This document shows positions 56,226 to 64,000 of a stretch of DNA of 64,000 nucleotides, in pieces (positions within the stretch are counted from its first letter, which is position 1; each line of letters opens with the position of its first letter). The DNA comes from Rothia uropygialis (lineage in GTDB: Bacteria; Actinomycetota; Actinomycetes; Actinomycetales; Micrococcaceae): positions 310,001 through 374,000 of the forward strand of contig NZ_NOIS01000005.1 of the NCBI RefSeq assembly GCF_004137765.1. The letters run 5' to 3'. The notes beneath the pieces were generated by a model. That model worked only from the letters and a program-made list of their open reading frames with translations. It did not search any database and was not told the origin of the DNA. A program made the position numbers and the translations under genes.

Positions 56226-57185
56226 TCACCCGATTTTGGTGACGGTCACTTCTTCGGGCGTGGTGTCCTGGAGCGAAGGCACCTGTGTTCCGGGCAGCGA
56301 CGCAGCCGCTGACCCGTGGGCAACAGCTTGGGCCAGGCATTCGTGCGGGGCCTGTCCCGACTCATCGGCCAAGAGGAACCCGGCCAGAGAGCAGTCACCT
56401 GCTCCGACGGTGCTTCGCGCCTTGATCGGCGCGTGCTGAGCGTGCCAGGCACCTTGGGCGTTGACCAGAACGGCGCCCTTGGAACCGAGGGTCGCGAGCA
56501 CGGATTCGACGCCGCGATCCACCAGGTCCTGGGCCGTGCGGGCGGTTTCCGCGGGGTCCGATTCCAGGATCTCCCACGCACCGGCCCGGCCAACCAGCTC
56601 GGCAAGCTCTTCAGAGTTCGGCTTGATCAGGTTGGGCAACCCGTCTTGACCATTGAGGGTGTCGCGCAACGCGACACCAGAGGTGTCGACCGCGACGCGC
56701 GGTGCCTGAGCGCCGAGGCCTTCCCGAACTGCGCGGGAAACTACAGCGTAATAGTCGCTGGGGACCCCGGGAGGCAACGAACCGGCCAGAACCAGCCAAC
56801 TGGCTCCCTTCGCTTCATTGATGAGAAGCCGGGTCAGCTCGCGTTGTGACCGCTCGTCGAAAGGTTCGCCCGGTGCGTTGATCTTGGTCGTCGTGCCGTC
56901 CGGTTCCGCGATGGTCACGTTGGTTCGGATGGGGTATCCGGTCGAGAGGTTCGAATACCTCACGTTGGCTTCGGTCAGTCCTGCGAGCACGGGATCACCG
57001 TCGTCTCCGGGCAGGACCGCAACCGTTTCAACGCCGCTGACGCTCAGCGCACGCGCAATATTGACGCCCTTGCCACCGGGGTCCGCGACGGAGCGAGTCG
57101 CGCGGATGACTGTTCCCCGTGCCAATCCGGCCGGGATCTCGACGGTGCGATCAAGGCTGGGATTGGCTGTCAATGTAACGATCAT
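56226..57185 (-). CDS. fruK: 1-phosphofructokinase
   Basis: A PfkB/ribokinase-family kinase of 319 residues phosphorylating fructose 1-phosphate to fructose 1,6-bisphosphate. It shows NPSLDRTVEI at the N terminus, GGKGVNIARALS and the C-terminal ATP/anion-hole motif STVGAGDCSLAGF with the catalytic Asp. The start overlaps the fruR stop by four bases (ATGA), indicating translational coupling. Confidence 0.95.
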   Translation of the reverse strand: MIVTLTANPSLDRTVEIPAGLARGTVIRATRSVADPGGKGVNIARALSVSGVETVAVLPGDDGDPVLAGLTEANVRYSNLSTGYPIRTNVTIAEPDGTTTKINAPGEPFDERSQRELTRLLINEAKGASWLVLAGSLPPGVPSDYYAVVSRAVREGLGAQAPRVAVDTSGVALRDTLNGQDGLPNLIKPNSEELAELVGRAGAWEILESDPAETARTAQDLVDRGVESVLATLGSKGAVLVNAQGAWHAQHAPIKARSTVGAGDCSLAGFLLADESGQAPHECLAQAVAHGSAAASLPGTQVPSLQDTTPEEVTVTKIG

Positions 57186-57973
57186 GCGATGAGAACCTCT
57201 ACGTTCGCTTCTTCGAGGGCGGCGGCCAAGGACCCTTCCGGAGCCTTGTCAGTGATGAGCGCGTCAATATCGGGCAGGCCCGCGAACCTCACGAGCGACT
57301 CCTGACCGAATTTGGCAGAGTCGCACAACAAGACCACGCGACGTGCGGAGCGCACGATCGCGGTCTTGACGATCGCCTCGTTCAGTCCAGGAGTCGAAAG
57401 CCCGAACTCTTCGTCGAGTCCGTTGACGCCGATCAGGGCGATATCTGGGCGGATGGTTGAAAAGTGTTCGGCAGCCCGGGTCCCCACGGCCGCCCACGTC
57501 ATCTTGCGCAGTTGCCCCCCGACCAGGTCGAGCACGATTCCGTCGGCCTCTGCGAGCTTGACCGCGATGTGCAGTGCATGGGTGACGATGAGTCGGTCGA
57601 CTCCGGATTTGAGAGAAAAATCCGCGCTGGCGATCAGGTCGGCGAGGATTTCAGTTGTCGAGCCGGCGTCCAAGACCACTGCCCCGGCATCTGCATCCTG
57701 CAACAGCTGGTATGCCCGGGAAGCAATGCGCTGCTTTTCGGGGGTATTGACGGTCTGCCGGGAGGAGATACTGGATTCCACGGCGGTGGACTGTTCAACG
57801 GTGACGGCCCCGCCGTGCACACGACGCAATTTGCCATCCGCCTCGAGGGCTGCAAGGTCCCGACGCACGGTTTCCATCGTGACGTCGTAGCGACGAGCCA
57901 ATTCGGCACCGTTCACTCGCCGGGCGCTGCTGACCAGCTTGGCGATCTCCGCCCGTCGTTCTTCAGCGAACAT
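57182..57973 (-). CDS. fruR: DeoR-family regulator of the fructose operon
   Basis: A 263-residue repressor. The N-terminal helix-turn-helix (MFAEERRAEIAKLVSSARRVNGAELARRYDVTMETVRRDLAALEADGKLRRVHGG) is typical DeoR. The C-terminal sensor domain (DAGSTTEILADL ... ALIGVNGLDEEFGLSTPGLNEA) binds a phosphosugar, probably fructose 1-phosphate. ATG at 57973 gives the canonical start; the open frame continues 22 codons upstream. First gene of the operon, so autoregulation is likely. Confidence 0.93.
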   Translation of the reverse strand: MFAEERRAEIAKLVSSARRVNGAELARRYDVTMETVRRDLAALEADGKLRRVHGGAVTVEQSTAVESSISSRQTVNTPEKQRIASRAYQLLQDADAGAVVLDAGSTTEILADLIASADFSLKSGVDRLIVTHALHIAVKLAEADGIVLDLVGGQLRKMTWAAVGTRAAEHFSTIRPDIALIGVNGLDEEFGLSTPGLNEAIVKTAIVRSARRVVLLCDSAKFGQESLVRFAGLPDIDALITDKAPEGSLAAALEEANVEVLIA

Positions 57974-58025
57974 GGTGAAACACTCCCCGTGATGACAACG
58001 GGATGACCCCGTTTGTGCATTATTG

Positions 58026-58055
58026 ATTTTATGTGGCATTAAGTGGTTCGGTCAA
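58026..58055 (-). promoter_or_regulatory. fru operon promoter
   Basis: On the minus strand TTGACC (58055-58050), an 18-base spacer and TAAAAT (58031-58026) form a strong promoter, about 50 bases before fruR. Plus-strand repeats TTTGTGCATT (58012-58021) and TTTATGTGGCATT (58028-58040) overlap the -10 and start region, and are candidate FruR sites. Confidence 0.65.
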
Positions 58056-58143
58056 CGGGAACAATTGCGATCGGTAGCGTTCACAGGAAAACGCACATCC
58101 CTGAATGGTCACCGATCGGCCCTTTGGCCTGTGCCGCGGTCGT

Positions 58144-58737
58144 TCAGTTCAGGACCAACGACTCCGGGTCCCAAGCGAAGAGACCTTCGATGTCGACTTC
58201 AATCGGGGTCGCATTGGGAACGTGTTCCGTCCAATCTCCCGGCGTCGTCGCCAGAAGAACTCGACGGATAAGCGTTCCGTGGCTCACCACGAGCAGATTC
58301 TGGCCTGGATGCTGAAGGATGAGCTGTTTGAAAGCCTCTACGCCTCTGCGGTAAACGTCCTCCTCAGGCTCGACACCGTGGTAGAGATCTTGAGGATGGC
58401 GTGAGTCTTCGAAGCTCAGCACCTGCCCTTCGGCGTCTCCGTAGCTGCGTTCGATGACGCCCGGAACCGTTTCGATGTTGCTCAGTCCTACGTGCTGGCC
58501 GATGATCTGTGCGGTCTCCTGCGCACGGGACAACGGCGAAGCACCCAGGTAATTCCAGAACTCCCCCTGGTCGGCAAGGTACTCCCCCGCTTCGTGCGCC
58601 TGCGCTCGGCCGGTGTCGTTCAGCGGGATATCAGAACTGCCTTGCATCTTTCCGGCTTTGTTCCAGTCGGTTTGACCATGCCGCACGACGACGAGCCGCC
58701 CGTTCAGCGCAGATTTTTCGGCTTGTTCTTGGCTCAC
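58144..58737 (-). CDS. Histidine phosphatase family protein
   Basis: A 197-residue phosphatase of the phosphoglycerate-mutase superfamily. The catalytic RHG motif lies in LVVVRHGQTDWNKAGKMQGSSDIPLND; SPLSRAQETAQIIGQHVG and LLVVSHGTLIRRVL supply the other active-site Arg and His. Start is GTG at 58737 with AGGAGG upstream. Substrate unknown; cofactor-independent mutase activity is unlikely at this size. Confidence 0.9.
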   Translation of the reverse strand: MSQEQAEKSALNGRLVVVRHGQTDWNKAGKMQGSSDIPLNDTGRAQAHEAGEYLADQGEFWNYLGASPLSRAQETAQIIGQHVGLSNIETVPGVIERSYGDAEGQVLSFEDSRHPQDLYHGVEPEEDVYRRGVEAFKQLILQHPGQNLLVVSHGTLIRRVLLATTPGDWTEHVPNATPIEVDIEGLFAWDPESLVLN

Positions 58738-58827
58738 GCCGACCCCTCCTATAGTTTGGTCCGGCTCGATCTTACCTGCGGTTGTGGGCTTGCGTGGATT
58801 TTTGTGTGGAGTCCAACGGATAATAGG

Positions 58828-59763
58828 TCATTTCGATGCCAAGCCCTCAGAATTCTCCGCGGCTACCACCAATGAACTGGCGAGCGCGGAAAGGCTGTGC
58901 CCGCGCCGCCATATGGCCCGTATGGGACGTCCCACCTGCAGGCCTTCGACATCGACGGCAACAAGAGGTTCGTCCATCGCTCTGAGCGGAAGAAACGCCG
59001 GTATCCCAGTCGCCCGCGCGGTCCTCCACATGGCCGACAGCGAGCCGACCTCGGCGGCCGGAGCGACCATGCCCGGAAGGGCCTGTTCCACGGCCCTTCG
59101 AGTTCCCGATCCGTTCTCCCGGAGAAGCACGGCTGTTTCTCTCACCTGCTGAAGGCTCGGCGAGCTAGCAGCCCACGGATGCTCTGGCACGACGGCCAGC
59201 ACAATGCGATCCCACGCGACCGTACGGGCCGACAATTTAGCGTGCCACCGAGACTCCTCGCGGAGAATTTCCGCGCTTCGTTCCCCACCGGGCCCTTCGG
59301 GCGTCTCGATGAATCCGAGCTCGACGTCGGCCGACGCCACGTCACGCATGACTTCGCGTGAATTCGCCGCGATCACATCGATTCTCACCAAGGGGTTTCT
59401 TCTGAGCATCTCCCCCGTCCAGGACGGCAGGTAGTGCTCTACCACGGTGTTGCTGGCGGAGACTCTCAGCCGCTTGGATGCGCCTTCACGCGCCACTTCG
59501 ACGCTCTCGGCCAGTGAGCGAGCCTCTTCGAGCAGTCTGGCGGCGGCATCGAGCACGTTTCGGCCGGTCGCGGTCGTCGCGACCCCTCGGGGGGAGCGCA
59601 CGAACACATCTATCCCGAGGAGTCGTTCCGCGGCCCGGACCTTTGAGGAAGCTGCCTGCTGAGTCATCCCCAGGGATCGCGCCGCGGCCCCGAGGCTGCC
59701 TCTTCGGTCCACCTCGTCCAGGAGGATCCATGCCGAGAGCTCGGGCAGGTGGTTCATGTTCAT
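58828..59763 (-). CDS. LysR-family transcriptional regulator
   Basis: A 311-residue regulator with the LysR helix-turn-helix (WILLDEVDRRGSLGAAARSLGMTQQAASSKVRAAERLLGIDVFVRSPRG) and a periplasmic-binding-like effector domain (about residues 95-300). It is divergent from the TDT transporter, and a perfect palindrome lies in the shared promoter region, so it most likely controls both genes. Start is ATG at 59763 or 59757. Effector unknown. Confidence 0.92.
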   Translation of the reverse strand: MNMNHLPELSAWILLDEVDRRGSLGAAARSLGMTQQAASSKVRAAERLLGIDVFVRSPRGVATTATGRNVLDAAARLLEEARSLAESVEVAREGASKRLRVSASNTVVEHYLPSWTGEMLRRNPLVRIDVIAANSREVMRDVASADVELGFIETPEGPGGERSAEILREESRWHAKLSARTVAWDRIVLAVVPEHPWAASSPSLQQVRETAVLLRENGSGTRRAVEQALPGMVAPAAEVGSLSAMWRTARATGIPAFLPLRAMDEPLVAVDVEGLQVGRPIRAIWRRGHSLSALASSLVVAAENSEGLASK

Positions 59764-59778
59764 GGATTCACCCTATCG

Positions 59779-59801
59779 GCTCACAAGCTCAGCTTGTGAG
59801 C
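59779..59801. promoter_or_regulatory. Perfect palindrome between lysR and TDT genes
   Basis: GCTCACAAGC at 59779-59788, a three-base centre (TCA), then GCTTGTGAGC at 59792-59801. It lies 16 bases from the LysR start and 54 from the transporter start. It fits the dyad operators of LysR-type regulators. Confidence 0.7.
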
Positions 59802-59854
59802 TGACAGCATTTTGGTCCCTACCTGCCCTGTTCACCCGGCTTTAGGCTCGAAGT

Positions 59855-60949
59855 ATGCTTCTTTCCGCGCAACAAAAAGACATTGAAGGCCGTCACGGCC
59901 CCCGCACCACCAGGCAGTCGCATGCCATTGTTCCGGCAGGTCCGGCGTGGTTCGGCGCGGTCATGGGCACCTCTCTGTTCGCGAATCTGACTCAGATTCA
60001 TGGAGTACCTGGCGTCCCGATCGCGCTTTTTGTCGCGGGATGGGTTCTTCTGGCAATGCTCTCGATCGGATTCGTGCTGCGTTGCATCCGCGCCCCGAGG
60101 GCGTTCAAGGAATCCCTGACCAAGCATTCGGAGGTCACGGCCTGGGGCATGGTCTCAATGGGCTATTTGTCAGTCGGTTCCTCGACTCCTGCCGTTCTGT
60201 CGTCCTGGATGCCGGGACTCACCTCTTTCGCATGGAGCGTGGACTGGGTGATGTGGACGATCGGCACGGTGATTGGTTTGATCGCGGCGGTCGGATTTGC
60301 GGCAAAACTCATGAAAGGCCACTCAGAAAGCCCTCTGCCGGCGTGGGGGCTTCCGGTCGTCGCACCGATGGTTACCGCTACGACGGGCGCACAACTGGTC
60401 TCGCACTCCCATTCGCTGGTCGGCGCGGTATTCACTGGGGTCCTCTCGGGCGGCAGTTTCTTCGTAGCGCTGTCCATGGGCCTCGCGATTTTTGCCATTG
60501 CTTACGCACACACGTGGAGGCGGGAGCCCCTGCCCTTGGCCGCAGCGGCGTCGGCTTTCATTCCACTGGGGATTGTGGGACAGTCCACCGCGGCGGCGCA
60601 GTCGCTCTCGAGCGCCGCGCAACCGCTTTTGCAACCCGATGCCGTCGATGCATTGGCGCGCCTCGCCCGCATTTACGGGATCGTAGTGCTCATTATTGGA
60701 ATACCGGTTTTCCTATGGGCCGCCTTCACGACATATCGCGGGTTCGCCCGAGGAATGCCTTTCACTCCCGGCTGGTGGGCCATGACCTTCCCCGTCGGAA
60801 CCTGCAGCCTCGGGACCCACCTCATGGGGTGGGACGCCTTGTCAGCAGTACTATTGATGGTTCTGGCGGCGCATTGGTGCGTCGCCGCGACGGGGACGGT
60901 CATGGACCTCGTTCGGGGTCTTTCTACGGAGATGCTTGCCCGCCGTTGA
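59855..60949 (+). CDS. TDT-family transporter (TehA/Mae1-like)
   Basis: A 364-residue membrane protein with about ten hydrophobic segments. The TDT-family pattern is seen in GPAWFGAVMGTSLFANLTQI, SWMPGLTSFAWSVDWVMWTIGT and the C-terminal WWAMTFPVGTCSLGTHLMGW. Members export sulfite, C4-dicarboxylates or tellurite-related anions through a SLAC1-like channel. Divergent from a LysR gene, a common pairing. Its 3' end overlaps the end of the convergent SDR gene by 26 bases. Confidence 0.87.
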   Translation: MLLSAQQKDIEGRHGPRTTRQSHAIVPAGPAWFGAVMGTSLFANLTQIHGVPGVPIALFVAGWVLLAMLSIGFVLRCIRAPRAFKESLTKHSEVTAWGMVSMGYLSVGSSTPAVLSSWMPGLTSFAWSVDWVMWTIGTVIGLIAAVGFAAKLMKGHSESPLPAWGLPVVAPMVTATTGAQLVSHSHSLVGAVFTGVLSGGSFFVALSMGLAIFAIAYAHTWRREPLPLAAAASAFIPLGIVGQSTAAAQSLSSAAQPLLQPDAVDALARLARIYGIVVLIIGIPVFLWAAFTTYRGFARGMPFTPGWWAMTFPVGTCSLGTHLMGWDALSAVLLMVLAAHWCVAATGTVMDLVRGLSTEMLARR

Positions 60950-61847
60950 CGTTGAGCGTCTCACCAATGACATAGCTGGATTCGGAAGAAGCCAGGAACA
61001 CGTAAGCGGGAGCCAGTTCGGTCGGTTGCCCGGCACGGCCGATGGGAGTGTTTTGGCCGAACTTCGGCAGAGCCTCCTTGGGCTGGCCGTCGCTGACCTG
61101 CAATGGCGTCCAGATCGGGCCGGGCGCAACCGCATTGACCCGTATGCCCTTTGGCGCCAGATCTTGGCTCAGCCCTTTGGAGAAGTTATTGATGGCTGCC
61201 TTGGTGGAAGCGTAATGCATGATGTGCGGGGATGGCTCATAGGCCTGAATCGACGTCGAATTCACGATCGAGGAGCCTGCCGGAAGGTATTTCAGGGCCT
61301 GCCGAGTGATACGGAACATCGCAAGGATGTTGACGTCGTACGTGGCTTCAAGTTCTTCGTCGCTCAGCCCTTCGAGCCCCTCGGTCACGACCTGTTTTCC
61401 CGCGTTGTTGACCAGTATGTCCAGCCCACCCAGCTTCTCGTGGGCTTCGTCGACCACGGTACGGCAGAACTCGTGGTCCGACAGGTCGCCCGGTAAAAGA
61501 TGAACGGTGCGCCCTTCCTTTTCGAGAAGCTCCTTGATGTACTGAGCGTCCGTTTCCTCGTCAGGGAGATAATTCAGTGCGACATCGGCACCTTCGCGTG
61601 AGAATGCGATCGCAACTGCCGCACCGATACCGGAATCTGCACCGGTGATGAGCGCCTTGCGCCCTTCCAGGCGCCCCGTTCCACGATAAGTCTCTTCTCC
61701 TCGATCTGCGCGAGGGGTCAGTTCTGCATCCAGGCCTGGTTCCGGCTGGTGCTGCTTCGGGGGCTCGATCGTGGGAAAGCGTGTGACGGGGTTCTGGAAA
61801 TCCAGCTGATCTGTTGATGGGCGGTTCTGCGTATTCTGCTGAGTCAT
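60924..61847 (-). CDS. SDR-family oxidoreductase (YdaD/YghA-like)
   Basis: A 307-residue short-chain dehydrogenase. An N-terminal extension (about 50 residues, PPKQHQPEPGLDAELTPRADRGEETYRGTGRLEGRKA) is typical of the YghA/YdaD stress-related group. The cofactor motif ITGADSGIGAAVAIAF, NNAGKQ and the catalytic Ser/Tyr/Lys (SSIVNSTSIQAYEPS, YASTK) are intact. AGGAG precedes the ATG. Substrate unknown; relatives are general stress proteins. Confidence 0.9.
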   Translation of the reverse strand: MTQQNTQNRPSTDQLDFQNPVTRFPTIEPPKQHQPEPGLDAELTPRADRGEETYRGTGRLEGRKALITGADSGIGAAVAIAFSREGADVALNYLPDEETDAQYIKELLEKEGRTVHLLPGDLSDHEFCRTVVDEAHEKLGGLDILVNNAGKQVVTEGLEGLSDEELEATYDVNILAMFRITRQALKYLPAGSSIVNSTSIQAYEPSPHIMHYASTKAAINNFSKGLSQDLAPKGIRVNAVAPGPIWTPLQVSDGQPKEALPKFGQNTPIGRAGQPTELAPAYVFLASSESSYVIGETLNVNGGQASP

Positions 61848-62089
61848 GGTTTCTCCTAGAGAGGTTTTCCATTTGCCGTACGCTTCCCCTCCATTCTAGG
61901 AGCGCAGACCTCGTTGTCATCCCTATCTTTTGCCATTGCACCTACCACCCCCGCACTTCCCCACCTGAAATCACGCGAGGGCGCCACATTGGGCGCGAAC
62001 GGATGGTCGATTTTTCGCAGATCGTGGCGGCATTTGGCCCGTCCGAAAATAGCGCCAAAGCAGCCCCGAGCTCACATCAAACGCAAAAG

Positions 62090-62127
62090 CCCCGGAATAT
62101 CAACGCTACTTCGTTGATATTCCGGGG
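62090..62127. terminator. Perfect bidirectional hairpin after tRNA-Thr
   Basis: A 16-bp perfect stem (CCCCGGAATATCAACG at 62090-62105 and its complement at 62112-62127) with a 6-base loop. Downstream of the tRNA in the minus direction it is followed by CTTTTGCG; on the plus strand TTTTTGG follows. It likely ends the tRNA transcript. Confidence 0.85.
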
Positions 62128-62134
62128 TTTTTGG

Positions 62135-62208
62135 AGCCCCCTGCCGGATTCGAACCGGCGACCCTCTGTTTACAAGACAGATGCTCTGGCCATCTGAGCT
62201 AAGGAGGC
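62135..62208 (-). tRNA. tRNA-Thr (anticodon TGT)
   Basis: A 74-base cloverleaf on the minus strand without encoded CCA: acceptor GCCTCCT/AGGGGGC (one G-U pair), D arm GCTCAGATGGCCAGAGC, anticodon stem TCTGT/ACAGA with loop CTTGTAA (anticodon TGT), and T arm GCCGGTTCGAATCCGGC. It reads ACA codons. Confidence 0.96.
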
Positions 62209-62277
62209 ATGCGCCAAGGCGCCTGATTAGATTACCTGTCGGAGCGCCCTATCCCAAACCGTGCATCGTGGTCGCAC

Positions 62278-62315
62278 ATGGGGCGCGACGCCGAGCCTTC
62301 GGCATCGCGCCCCAT
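62278..62315 (-). terminator. Hairpin after the DsbA-like gene
   Basis: ATGGGGCGCGA pairs with TCGCGCCCCAT and inner GCCGA with TCGGC, with one mismatch. It begins 24 bases after the stop codon. No T tract. Confidence 0.6.
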
Positions 62316-62339
62316 AAGCGCCGTGGGCCTTCGCGGAGG

Positions 62340-63233
62340 TTAGCTTCCGCTCTTGGCCTTCTTGATGCCGTTGAGGAAGTCAGTGAAGCTCTGGCCCGTG
62401 AATTTGGTGCTGTCCACATAACTCGTGGGAGTTCCGGATAATCCGTTTTCCTTGGACTCGGCAACGGTCACGTTGACCATCGGCCGGTATTTGTTGGAGT
62501 CCAGATCGTCCTTGATGTCGGCACCATATTTGTCCGCCAGGGCTGCCAATTCCTTGTTGGACATTCCGCCCTGACCTTGGTGCGAGAACATCTCCGCCTG
62601 CCAATCAAGGAATTTCTCCGGGGAGACCTGCTCGGCAACAGAATACGCGGCCATTGCGGCCCGAGAAGAGTATTCGGTGCTGGTCTCCTGATCCAAGAAA
62701 TTCAGGTTACGGATCTCGAGAGTGGCATCACCGTCGAGAACCTGCCTCTTGATCTCTTCACCATTGGCCTTTTCGAATTCAGCGCAGTGGATGCAGTTGT
62801 AGTCCTGGAAGATGGTCACGCGAGGAGGCTGGCCGTTCTTCTTGGCTTCGTCAGCGGTCGGCATGCCAACGGGAAGGGTCGTTTCCTTGCCCTCGGACTC
62901 ATCGTCCGGGGACGCGGACGCCGAAGAGGTTTTCAGGTCGTTCACGTCTCGGGTGTCGACGTCGGAGGTGTCTTTCTTGATCCCGTCCTTCGTTACCACG
63001 ATGCCTCCGTATTGGTTGGCGCTCGTGGGAACGGGCCCAGAATCCGGGATTTCGCCCTTCTTGTTGTGTGTGTACACGGCCGCAATGATGCCGATGATGA
63101 GCACCAGAACCACGACCACGCCGATTTGCCACCACAAGCGGGACGAGTTTGAGGATCGCTTGCTCTGCTTTGCTGCGATTTGGCGCGCCTTTTCTCGCGC
63201 CTCGCTGCTCCGCGGCGAAGGAGAGGATGCCAC
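62340..63233 (-). CDS. Membrane-anchored DsbA-family thiol-disulfide protein
   Basis: A 297-residue protein with a basic cytoplasmic N terminus, one membrane segment ([18 protein letters not shown], about residues 37-54) and an extracytoplasmic thioredoxin-fold domain with the redox pair C147-I-H-C150 ([12 protein letters not shown]). The helical insert and the C-terminal [17 protein letters not shown] (cis-Pro loop) are typical of actinobacterial DsbA-like proteins that oxidise or isomerise exported proteins. Start is GTG at 63233, seven bases after GGGAG; an upstream TTG at 63275 is less likely. Divergent from otsA. Confidence 0.9.
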   Translation of the reverse strand: MASSPSPRSSEAREKARQIAAKQSKRSSNSSRLWWQIGVVVVLVLIIGIIAAVYTHNKKGEIPDSGPVPTSANQYGGIVVTKDGIKKDTSDVDTRDVNDLKTSSASASPDDESEGKETTLPVGMPTADEAKKNGQPPRVTIFQDYNCIHCAEFEKANGEEIKRQVLDGDATLEIRNLNFLDQETSTEYSSRAAMAAYSVAEQVSPEKFLDWQAEMFSHQGQGGMSNKELAALADKYGADIKDDLDSNKYRPMVNVTVAESKENGLSGTPTSYVDSTKFTGQSFTDFLNGIKKAKSGS

Positions 63234-63388
63234 GTTTTGCTCCCTGTTCGAATTGGACGGTACTTGTAATCGCAAATAGCCTAGCGGAATTCCCTGAAAG
63301 GCCCGTCAATGATTTCTCTTGCGAACTGTCTCGGTGCGGACGTGCAAGTACGGATAGGCTAGACACAAATTGGTCGAAGGGAGAAGCC

Positions 63389-64000
63389 ATGTGTCCGGTT
63401 GAAGATGCTATGAACGACGACGCCAGCCCTCGTGAAGGGGAGGAAGGCGACTACGACTTTGTTGTGGTGGCCAACAGGTTACCGGTGGATCGCACCGTCG
63501 ACGACAATGGCGAGTCGAAATGGCGCCGTTCGCCGGGTGGGCTAGTCAGTGCACTCGCGCCCGTCATGTCCTCGCACGCTGGGGCCTGGGTCGGCTGGCA
63601 CGGGGCTGCCGATGAAGATCTCGAACCTTTTGATCACGATGTTTTCCATCTGGTTCCCGTGACACTCTCCGAAGGTGAGGTTCGCCGGTACTACGAGGGC
63701 TTTTCCAATGCGACCATTTGGCCGCTTTACCACGACGTCATTGCTCAGCCTGAGTTCCACCGTACGTGGTGGGATACATACCGGGCGGTCAATAATCGGT
63801 TCGCCGAGGCCGCAGCCCGTAGCGCATCGCGCAATGCCACGGTGTGGATCCAGGACTACCAGCTCCAGTTGGTGCCCGCGATGCTTCGGCATTTGCGCCC
63901 CGACCTCACGATCGGATTCTTTGACCACATACCCTTCCCGCCTTTGGAAATCTTCGCCCAGTTGCCGTGGCGCAAGCAGGTTCTGACGGGCTTACTCGGC
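63389..64000 (+). CDS. otsA: Trehalose-6-phosphate synthase, N-terminal part (cut by window edge)
   Basis: The first 204 codons of a GT20 glycosyltransferase that makes trehalose 6-phosphate from UDP- or ADP-glucose and glucose 6-phosphate. It starts with AAGGGAG before ATG 63389. The conserved stretches [35 protein letters not shown] and [16 protein letters not shown] are present. The segment [10 protein letters not shown] has Asp where most OtsA sequences have Leu. No frameshift up to base 64000. Trehalose is an osmoprotectant and cell-wall precursor in actinobacteria. Confidence 0.93.
   Translation, partial: MCPVEDAMNDDASPREGEEGDYDFVVVANRLPVDRTVDDNGESKWRRSPGGLVSALAPVMSSHAGAWVGWHGAADEDLEPFDHDVFHLVPVTLSEGEVRRYYEGFSNATIWPLYHDVIAQPEFHRTWWDTYRAVNNRFAEAAARSASRNATVWIQDYQLQLVPAMLRHLRPDLTIGFFDHIPFPPLEIFAQLPWRKQVLTGLLG

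Overview
The window looks like a contiguous chromosomal segment of a high-GC Gram-positive actinobacterium. Pointers are frequent GTG/TTG starts, the actinobacterial families DUF3027, DUF3263 and LytR_C, a 127-residue cold-shock protein with an extra C-terminal region, a c-di-AMP (ydaO-type) riboswitch before a short secreted NlpC/P60 protein, and a FemABX-type aminoacyltransferase. A member of the Micrococcales, perhaps Micrococcaceae, is my inference; no rRNA or marker search was possible. I see no insertion sequence, prophage, integrase, CRISPR array or origin. Two tRNA genes are present: Arg-CCT near 28.5 kb and Thr-TGT near 62.2 kb.

Layout: 0-4 kb SWIM/SNF2 helicase. 3.9-9.3 kb a tight choline-to-glycine-betaine operon (BCCT transporter, betaine-aldehyde dehydrogenase, choline dehydrogenase). 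9.4-16 kb two MFS transporters, an aldo/keto reductase, an unrecognised protein with HNH-type repeats, and a ferritin-like/CCC1 fusion. 16-20 kb SelO and sucCD. 20-27 kb a ProP-like MFS transporter, PcrA/UvrD helicase, a membrane protein, and a padR-DHA2 efflux operon with an operator-like palindrome. 27.1-28.6 kb is the least ordinary region: a 31-residue amphipathic peptide gene with its own Shine-Dalgarno and terminator, then about 730 bases without a recognisable gene, ending at tRNA-Arg. 28.6-31.4 kb a DUF4031-HD fusion, a small membrane protein, an unexplained terminated segment, and the riboswitch-controlled NlpC/P60 gene. 31.4-36.4 kb dtxR-tdk, serC, an MFS transporter with an unclear start, DUF3027 and a cold-shock gene. 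36.6-41.9 kb a two-component system, a WXG100 protein, RNase HI and isochorismate synthase. 42-44.5 kb RlmC and an MFS transporter. 44.6-48.4 kb groL with a CIRCE element, LytR_C, DUF3263 and ung. 48.4-51.7 kb ThrE and FemX. 51.9-58 kb a complete fructose PTS operon including the general PTS proteins (fruR-fruK-fruA-ptsI-ptsH). 58-64 kb a histidine phosphatase, a divergent LysR/TDT-transporter pair around a perfect palindrome, an SDR, tRNA-Thr, a DsbA-like protein, and the start of otsA cut by the window edge.

Functional themes are osmoprotection (betaine synthesis, a ProP-like transporter, trehalose synthesis), cell-wall and turgor control (c-di-AMP riboswitch, NlpC/P60, FemX, LytR_C), central carbon and fructose uptake, and many exporters. 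Regulatory DNA that can be read directly includes a CIRCE box, a riboswitch, palindromes at padR and lysR, a fru promoter, and two pairs of GTCACG direct repeats with an 11-bp period upstream of the riboswitch.
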